A DNA stretch of 64,000 nucleotides, taken from assembly GCA_903813345.2 (NCBI GenBank), contig CAIIXF020000007.1:38092759-38156758 (forward strand). Direction: 5' to 3'. Under the pieces are notes generated by a model. That model was not told the DNA's origin. It made no database searches and saw only the letters and a program-made list of their open reading frames with translations. Both the position numbers and the translations under genes were made by a program. Below, piece by piece: positions 57,834 to 64,000 of this stretch. The DNA comes from Owenia fusiformis. Its lineage: Eukaryota; Annelida; Polychaeta; Sabellida; Oweniidae. Each line of letters opens with the position of its first letter. The first letter of the stretch is position 1.

Positions 57834-58179
57834 AAGAACATAAAGCTAAACAAAGCAAAATGTCAGTACAAACTGGATGAAGTGTCATACATGGGGCATA
57901 TATTAAGCAAAGATGGACTAAAAATTGATCCAAACAAGGTGAAAAGTATCACAGAAATGCCAGCTCCAACAGATAGGAAAGGTGTTGAAAGATTCCTAGG
58001 AATGGTGACATTTGTATCTAAATTCATAGAAAAGATTCCTAGGAATGGTGACATTTGTATCTAAATTCATAGAAAACATGTCAGAAATAACAACACCGCT
58101 GAGGGAACTGTTGCAGAAAGATGTTGCATTCCATTGGGATACAAAACACCAAAATTGTACGGACAAATTAAAACATCTT
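57834..58179 (+). pseudogene. Gypsy RT thumb/connection with 43-bp duplication
   Basis: The frame resumes with LNKAKCQYKLDEVSYMGHIL then GLKIDPNKVKSITEMPAPTD and ERFLGMVTFVSKF. The 43-bp segment starting gattcctaggaatggtgaca at 57991 is repeated at 58034, shifting the frame. It then runs to KLKHL at 58179, where a foreign element starts. Confidence 0.85.
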
Positions 58180-59438
58180 CAGAGGTGGCGTTAACGCAAT
58201 TTTTTACGTTTTTTACTCACATTTTTGCAACTCTGACGCAAATATTCATTGTCTACCGAGTCTTTCTGACGCACGTTTGTTTCACATGCAAAATCCCCGC
58301 TTGGTACTTGGTTAAATTGATCCCTATACGTGAAAATACGTGATTGATCAAATTTATAATTTTGCTAATTCCGGAAATCTAACATTTCGTTCAGCGCAAT
58401 CGAGCCTCCTTCCTACCGATCATTTTCTCATTTCGGTATTTCATATAATTTTTAAAGCCCTGTGATTCAGATTCAATGATAAACTTGAAAACATTGATCG
58501 ATCCCTCGATTTGTTTATCTCGTGAAGCACGTTGCTAGGGGGCGTATCAAAAATGCAATAAAACGAACATAACATTGAACAATAATTTATCAATTTCATA
58601 CTCCCTTCTAAGGATTTTAGTGATCGTATATTTATCTAAATGTTCACACGCTAGATTTATGAACCTTTAGTTTCCTTCGCAAGTTCGCAAAATTCCTTCG
58701 CTAAGTTAGCAAGTTTCCTTGAGCCGTCCCCTTCATCAGCATGCGCAGATGTAATGCGCAGTAGGTTTATCAATGGTGCTCGCAGTGACCGATCTATCGT
58801 AAGTTTTCACCAAGTATTTTCAATTAACTCCCTCAAGTTAAGATCTTCGATTCACTAGATATGAAGCTGATCCTATGAAGATAGATAATGGGCACATGAA
58901 AATCCAGTCGATCGCACATTAAGGGGGGTAATGATGATAAATTAGGTATGAAAACAAATCTACTTTCGGTTTCATTTGATCAGCTATTCTACCGTATTCA
59001 ATTTAAATGATGCCCAGTATTGTGGTCGGACTTATATTGCCGTTTTAGACTTTGGAATGATTGCAAAAATGTTGAATTTCAACATGAAACGCTTTGACCC
59101 AAATTTGTGTAACTCCACACAGGGAGAAACTCCTCTCCCACTCTATTCACACCCATGACTCGCTGGACCAGATAATCAGATGATTAATAGTGACATTTTT
59201 CTTGCAATTGCCTAATTAATTAATTGTTAGTTGTTAATGTGCTATAAGAGTACAATAAAAGGTATGCACAGAATCAAAAAATAGATTTTGTATGTGGTTT
59301 CTACATTTTGTATGCATTTTTACTCAAGAAAAACACTTTTATAGCTTTGACTCAACTTTTTTTCTTGTGACTCACTTTTTTGAAACTACCTGAGTCATGA
59401 TGACTCACAAAAATATATGCCTACCGCCACCGCTGAAG
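58178..59438. mobile_element. ~1.26-kb TIR element inserted into the Gypsy pol region
   Basis: The left end is CTTCAGAGGTGGCGTTAACG and the right end (reverse) CTTCAGCGGTGGCGGTAGG, a 14-bp terminal repeat. Subterminal actcac/gtgagt words occur near both ends. No transposase. The left end shares TTCAGAGGTGGCGT with the inner side of the right TIR of the element 19484-21421. The Gypsy frame is recognisable again only from about 59522; 59439-59521 is unexplained and includes an inverted agtccaaaca/tgtttggact. Confidence 0.75.
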
Positions 59439-59521
59439 AATCTTAGGTCACACATGGGGAGTCCAAACAAGAATGATGTTTGGACTTGCGACTTGCGTTT
59501 TGACATTCCATAGAGGGGGGA

Positions 59522-60093
59522 TGGTAACAACAGCTCCAGTACTGAAATTCTATGACATCACGAAACCAGTCACGATATCCGTAGATGCAAGCTCCACAGG
59601 AATAGGTGCCGCATTGTTACAAGAAGGTCAACTGGTTGAATACGCATCAAGGTCACTCACAATACATCAGATAAGATGGGCACAAATAGAAAAAGAAATG
59701 GCCGCTATCTTATTTGGTTGTGAACGATTTCACTCATATATATATGGACGTGATGTGCAAATATTCAGTGATCACAAACCGATAGAAGCAATAATGAAGA
59801 AGCCATTATACCAAGCGCCAACACGTTTACAAAAGATGATAATGAGGCTCCAACGTTATTCTATCAAAGTAGAGTACAAGCCTGGCAACAGCCAAAAATT
59901 GATAGTAGCTGATACTCTGTCCAGAGCGTATATTCCAGCGGAAAAACCCTTAATAAACGAGGATGATTTATCTATCAATCTAATCAACATTTTGCCAGTG
60001 TCAGCACAAAAATATGAAATGCTGAAAGAGGAAACTCTAAAAGATGATGAACTGAAAGCGTTATCTAAACACTGTGAGATCAGGATGGCCTGA
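59522..60093 (+). pseudogene. Gypsy RNase H domain
   Basis: An open frame from about 59473; homology starts at VTTAPVLKFYD. Catalytic-type residues are visible: SVDASSTGIGAALLQ (Asp), EKEMAAILFGCERF (Glu), QIFSDHKPIEAIM (Asp), then the DTLSRAY motif that ends this domain in Gypsy elements. The frame stops at 60093, just before integrase. Confidence 0.87.
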
Positions 60094-60889
60094 GAAACGA
60101 TCGCAAACTCCCTCTGTATAAGACAATACTGGAACATTAGAGATGAAGTGTCTGTATATGATGACATTTTATACAAAGGAGAACGGATCATAATACCTAC
60201 ATCCATGAGAGATGAAATGCTACAAATTGTGCATGAAGCCCATATGGGTATTGAAAAATGTACAAAAAGAGCGAAAGATGTGATATATTGGCCCAACATG
60301 AACTCTGACATTGAAGAAATGGTTGGAAATTGTGCCATATGTCAACAGCATAGGAGAGACCAGACGAGAGAGAAACTCATACCGCATGATATTCCCAATC
60401 TACCATGGAACAAAATAGGAACTGATTTGTTTGAATACAGAAACAGTGATTATTTGCTATGCGTTGATTATTACAGCAAATATAGTAGTGAAGTTGACAT
60501 CAAAAACAACAAAAAGTGTTACAAATGGACTTTTGTCGATATTTTCACGAAATGGTATTCCTGCAACTGTAGTTAGCGATAATGGACCATGTTACAATAG
60601 CAAAGAGTTCAAAGACTTTGCAAAGGAAATGGATTTTGAACATAAAACAATAAGCCCGGGACATAGCCAGAGTAATGGCCAGAGTGAGAAAACAGTACAA
60701 ACAATCAAAAATCTGTTCAAAAAATGTGAAAAATTCAAAGTAAGTCCATACACTGCATTAATGGACTACAGAAACACACCACTTGATGGAATAGACAAAT
60801 CCCCCAGCCAACTTCTCAATGGAAGACGTATCAGAACAAAACGTCCAACAGCTAGATCCTTGCTGAAAACCAACCTGGATAGACTCTGA
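60094..60889 (+). pseudogene. Gypsy integrase, zinc-binding and catalytic core (frameshifted)
   Basis: Frame 60148-60576 has the HHCC zinc module (HEAHMGIEKC, CAICQQH) and the first catalytic Asp (GTDLFEYRNSDYLL). Frame 60431-60889 has VVSDNGPCYNSKEF (second Asp) and SNGQSEKTVQTIKNL (Glu), completing the DDE core. A frameshift lies near 60485-60510, and another joins RNase H to integrase at 60085-60130. Confidence 0.87.
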
Positions 60890-61313
60890 TGTCCACAAGA
60901 AATTAGTTGACAGACAGCAAAAGCAAAAAACATATTATGACCGCAAGTCAAAGAATTTAACTCCATTAGAACCTGGACAGAATGTAAGAATGCGAGAACA
61001 AGATGGAAAGTGGAGACAAGGCAAAGTAGTAAGGAAACATGAGATACCAAGGTCGTACGAAGTAGAAAGAGAAGATGGAACCAGATTAAGGAGAAACAGA
61101 AAATTCCTGATAAAAGACACTACTCAACATGAAAATCAGCACAATATTCATAATGACAATGATAATGAAATTGAAACTGTACCAAAACAACCAATCAAAC
61201 AACCAAACAATAGTGAAACTTCTCGTTATGGGAGAAAAAAAAAACTTGTATGGTTTCAGTTAATAACATTTGATGATATGAATGATACAATGAGTAGAAG
61301 ACCACTGAACTGA
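60890..61313 (+). pseudogene. Gypsy integrase C-terminus
   Basis: After a further frame change the sequence reads LTPLEPGQNVRMREQDGKWR and RSYEVEREDGTRLRRNRKFL. This is the SH3-like GPY/F-type module that closes Gypsy integrases. A polar tail follows, with the stop at 61311-61313. Confidence 0.82.
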
Positions 61314-61641
61314 AAATGGACTTTGATTATGGAAACCTATATTAGTAGCACTGCTATGCAATCAGATAAATCTATAATCACATAAGTCATTTAAAAATTC
61401 AAATATTGGGAAAATGATGGTAATGTTACAATACATGTATGATTTTTCTTAATAATTGAAATTTGAAATAATTTTGACATTAAAGAGCTATTATACTGAA
61501 GAGACATCTATTTTTAAACATAAATGTAAAAATGTAAAAAATTTGTCAACAACCACAATGTTAGCATATCAGAATTTTACAGTATTTTGAATTAAAAAAA
61601 TATATGTATTTCTACAATTATTTTTAACAAAAGAAGGGAGA

Positions 61642-61760
61642 TGTCTATATATTACATACATTGTTAAACAAACTTGTATTTGCCTGTACCTAAGTTCTGT
61701 ATATAACATACAATAAACTATGCTCTTAGCTTTTAGCCAGATACAGTTGTACTGTTAACA
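61642..61760 (+). repeat. 3' LTR of the Gypsy element (119 bp)
   Basis: TGTCTATATATTACATACAT to GTTAACA, preceded by aaaagaagggaga and followed by GTGAA (61761-61765), the second copy of the target duplication. Confidence 0.92.
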
Positions 61761-61852
61761 GTGAAAAGTTGCATATTGAGTAGTTAGTTAATGTTATGGT
61801 GTTAAAAATTCAAAACCAAAAGGAATAAAGAAAAAATGCCACAGAGAAGTCT
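61761..61852 (+). repeat. Right part of the repeat split by the Gypsy insertion
   Basis: Matches the reverse complement of 50578-50669 (gcatattgagtagttagtta, gaataaagaaaaaatgccac). Confidence 0.85.
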
Positions 61853-62828
61853 CAATAGAGTCTCTTTAAAGCGATTTTGATGACAGAGCAGATGGTGGTC
61901 TTTTCTTGCATTTTTCTCTCTTGGGCTACCATTGCTTTGACCTGGAGTCACATTCCCGTGCCTTTTAGACAAGGTGCGTTTTCATCTAGAGGAAATGTGG
62001 TAGGCATTTAGTGGTAAAAGTGTTCTGACAAGTGTTTCTGATGAAACTTTTTATGCTGAATCCAAAAAACCATGTTGGCAAGCTGAAATATGATTATTTA
62101 ACCCTTAATATACCATGTTAGTCCCCCCTCCCCCAAAATTCACCCCTATCAGGGGTAAAAAATTTTTCAACCAAAAATAACTTTGATTTTATGGTTTTTG
62201 TAAGTGAAATACATGGACATTGTATAAAATAAACATTTGAAGTATGAATGATATGGATTACACTTAAGAGATTTGAATAAAAGCAAAAAGTGTGTACCAC
62301 AGGGGGCAAATTTATGACCTATTTTTTACTTTTCGTGGCATAACTTTTTTATTAGACAATGATGGATGCTAAAAAAATCCATGAAAAAGGCTTTATACCT
62401 GGTATACCAATCCTGCAAGAATCAAACTAATTCCTCTGATAATTGTCCTGAAAAAAATAGTGAATTTAAGAAAAAATGACATTTTAGCTTGGACTGATTT
62501 TATGTGTGACTATAACTGACCTTTATTGCTTCAACATTTATCCCTCTGTGTTCATATATTTGGCATTTTAGAATAAATCTAAAATACATAACTTATTTAA
62601 GCTGATAAGTTATAGGTATACCCTTGGAAGACCCGTATAACTTCTTATTTATGAACATATTTGTACCAATATTTGTTTTCTAGCTTAGAGAAATAATGTA
62701 TAATATCTCCTGGCTTGGCTTTCTGGTGGTTTGAACAATCTTAGGTGTTATCATTGAAAATTCATTCTTAAATCATAGGTCTGCAATCAATCAAATTCAA
62801 GTATACCATTAGTATCATTCTACTGGTA
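61853..62828. other. No gene seen
   Basis: AT-rich. A segment near 62690-62820 is the first of three diverged copies of a ~100-bp repeat (atcattgaaaattcat, ataggtctgcaatc). The others are at about 63450-63545 and 63635-63735. Confidence 0.45.
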
Positions 62829-63404
62829 CAGGTTGTCCAAAAAAGGACCGAAGAAAAGTTAATTAACTTGGCTAATCCTGCATATTCTGCCTTAAAACTT
62901 CAGTTATTTAGTTCATTCAATGTGAATTTTGTTGTGAAAGTTTAATGATAATCTGCCTATGGAGTCAAAAACAACAGCACTTTACAACATATGTCCAAAT
63001 TGGCCACTTCTCCTCGACATGCACAATAAAATCTGGCGAAGGAAGTTGTTCAATTGTCCATGACTAAAATCTATCTAGAGAAGTAAAACTAGTGTCAGAC
63101 AGATTCTCAGATGTTCTTCATTACATGCCTAAAATTTTAAGTGGATAGCTTCATCAGAAGCTTTGCAATCCATGTTGCTATGAGTAGGAGAGTCATCAAC
63201 AGCTTCGTAGGCCGGAGTGGTGGCCACATTGGACATATGTTGTAAAGTGCTGCAGTTTTTTACTTAATAAGCAGATTATCATTAAACATTCACAAAAAAT
63301 TTCACATTAAATGAAGTAAGTAATTCTGAAATTTTAAGGCAAAATATGCAAGATTGACCAAAATATAATCAACTTTTCTTCGGTCCTGTTTTTTGGACAC
63401 CCTG
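62829..63404 (+). mobile_element. 576-bp mariner remnant with TIRs
   Basis: TA then caggttgtccaaaaaaggac on the left; CAGGGTGTCCAAAAAACAGG on the right (reverse) followed by TA. The arms share gaccgaagaaaagtt (20-35 bp in). It carries the last codons of a transposase (63159-63245), so it is an internal deletion product of a mariner-type element. Confidence 0.82.
63159..63245 (+). pseudogene. Mariner/Tc1-type transposase C-terminal fragment
   Basis: Plus frame SFAIHVAMSRRVINSFVGRS then GGHIGHML and stop. The basic ...R...(C/S)...GGHxxHxL-stop ending is characteristic of many Tc1/mariner transposases. The catalytic part is deleted. Confidence 0.65.
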
Positions 63405-63853
63405 TATGAGTATACTTGAACTAGCTATGATTTCATAGATTAGTTGTTTTATGTATGACATATATCGAGCCAACTTTCTGTTTATTTTAACCATCTAAGA
63501 GGCTTAATCATTGAAAATCATTACAAATAAAGGTCTAAACAGACAGTATTAAGGTGCACTATTACAATACATTTATTATTTCCAGGTTTAAGGTATATTG
63601 GTACCTACTACTGTTTCATAGCTCGGAGGTTTGATATATGATATATTCTGACTAGTTTCTCTGTAGATTTGAGCCACTTAAAAGGTATAATCATTGAATA
63701 TACTTCATATACTAGGTCTAAAATTGAAGTATTCAATAGAACCCTCTATTAGAAATTCAAAAAAGATTCAGAATAACATTAACCTGAACATTGGATCTGA
63801 ATCAGGATTACAATCCTTCATAGAGCTGAACAAGGAAGACAAGGCTAACTTTA

Positions 63854-64000
63854 TTCTGGTGGTGATACATGGACATGGTCCAAATCTTGCTATACTTCAC
63901 CCAAGCCCAAAGAAAGGGAAATTGGGAGCTTCATCTCAATGCACTTCAATGTATGATCCCTTATTTTATGACCACCAAAATTATGGAAGGTGGGGCACAG
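63854..64000 (+). pseudogene. Broken fragment of an expanded invertebrate protein family
   Basis: One frame reads FWW, stop, YMDMVQILLYFTQAQRKGNW then ELHLNALQCMIPYF. After a small deletion near 63970-63980 another frame continues YDHQNYGRWGT to the window edge. The pattern (Y.DMV..L..F..A.R.GNWELHL....M.PYF..YD..NY.RW) is one I have seen in uncharacterised, often transposon-associated gene families of marine invertebrates; I cannot name it. The in-frame TGA and the frameshift make it a pseudogene here. Confidence 0.5.

Larger units (their letters stand above)
55883..61760 (+). mobile_element. Ty3/Gypsy LTR retrotransposon, full-length but inactivated
   Basis: LTRs of 120 and 119 bp enclose gag, protease, RT, RNase H and integrase in Ty3/Gypsy order. 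The 5-bp target duplication is GTGAA (55878-55882 and 61761-61765). Directly after the 5' LTR is TGGTGTCAGAA, complementary to the 3' end of a tRNA-Leu type primer. The polypurine tract aaaagaagggag precedes the 3' LTR. Defects include frameshifts between and within gag and pol, an in-frame stop near 57831, a 43-bp tandem duplication at 57991-58076 and a ~1.3-kb insertion after 58179. There is no envelope-like frame. Its frames are shown separately. Confidence 0.93.

Overview
The window looks like an AT-rich piece of an animal nuclear genome, most likely a marine invertebrate. The evidence is genes split into short exons with GT-AG introns, a PDE1-type phosphodiesterase and a GMPPA-type exon, an OTU-protease gene that starts with a 2A-like leader of the kind known from sea urchins and other marine invertebrates, tRNA-derived SINEs, a Ty3/Gypsy element, a LINE tail, and many inverted-repeat (MITE-like) elements and minisatellites. 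I cannot fix the phylum from sequence alone. Most of the DNA is repetitive.

Left part (1-19 kb). The minus strand carries the last four exons of a PDE1-type calcium/calmodulin-dependent phosphodiesterase: 17494-17308, 16459-16379, 15083-14805 and 7331-7102. All splice phases agree. The second of these exons needs one small reading-frame shift inside 17494-17308 to join up. The introns hold minisatellites with periods of about 50, 20, 56, 39 and 21 bp and a 1.1-kb interspersed element. A single 93-bp exon resembling GMPPA lies at 18608-18516. A 4.1-kb segment bounded by mariner-type ends (1972-6099), containing a SINE, lies outside the PDE1 gene.

Middle (19-46 kb). A 1.9-kb TIR element (19484-21421) contains a 5'-truncated LINE with a 15-bp target duplication. 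The plus strand then carries the most interesting gene, with exons at 27581-27830, 30797-31017, 31238-31571, 31879-32139, 36752-37135, 37368-37484 and 45279-45422. It encodes a leader with a hydrophobic stretch ending in a 2A-like NPGP motif, an OTU cysteine-protease domain, and helical domains I do not recognise. It has no stop codon within the exons seen. Its introns are full of foldback and MITE elements.

Right part (39-64 kb). A 0.6-kb sequence is present twice in inverted orientation (39985-40601 and 48316-48920). A decayed Gypsy pol fragment lies on the minus strand (49707-50485). A 1.4-kb element with TAA target duplications (51182-52606) contains a TATA box and a short ATG reading frame. 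A nearly complete but inactivated Ty3/Gypsy element with 120-bp LTRs (55883-61760) sits in a repeat whose uninterrupted copy is also present, at 50578-50980. The Gypsy element is itself interrupted by a 1.3-kb TIR element. The window ends in a mariner remnant and a broken fragment of an expanded invertebrate protein family.

All exon calls rest on reading frames, splice-site consensus and phase compatibility, without transcripts or database searches.
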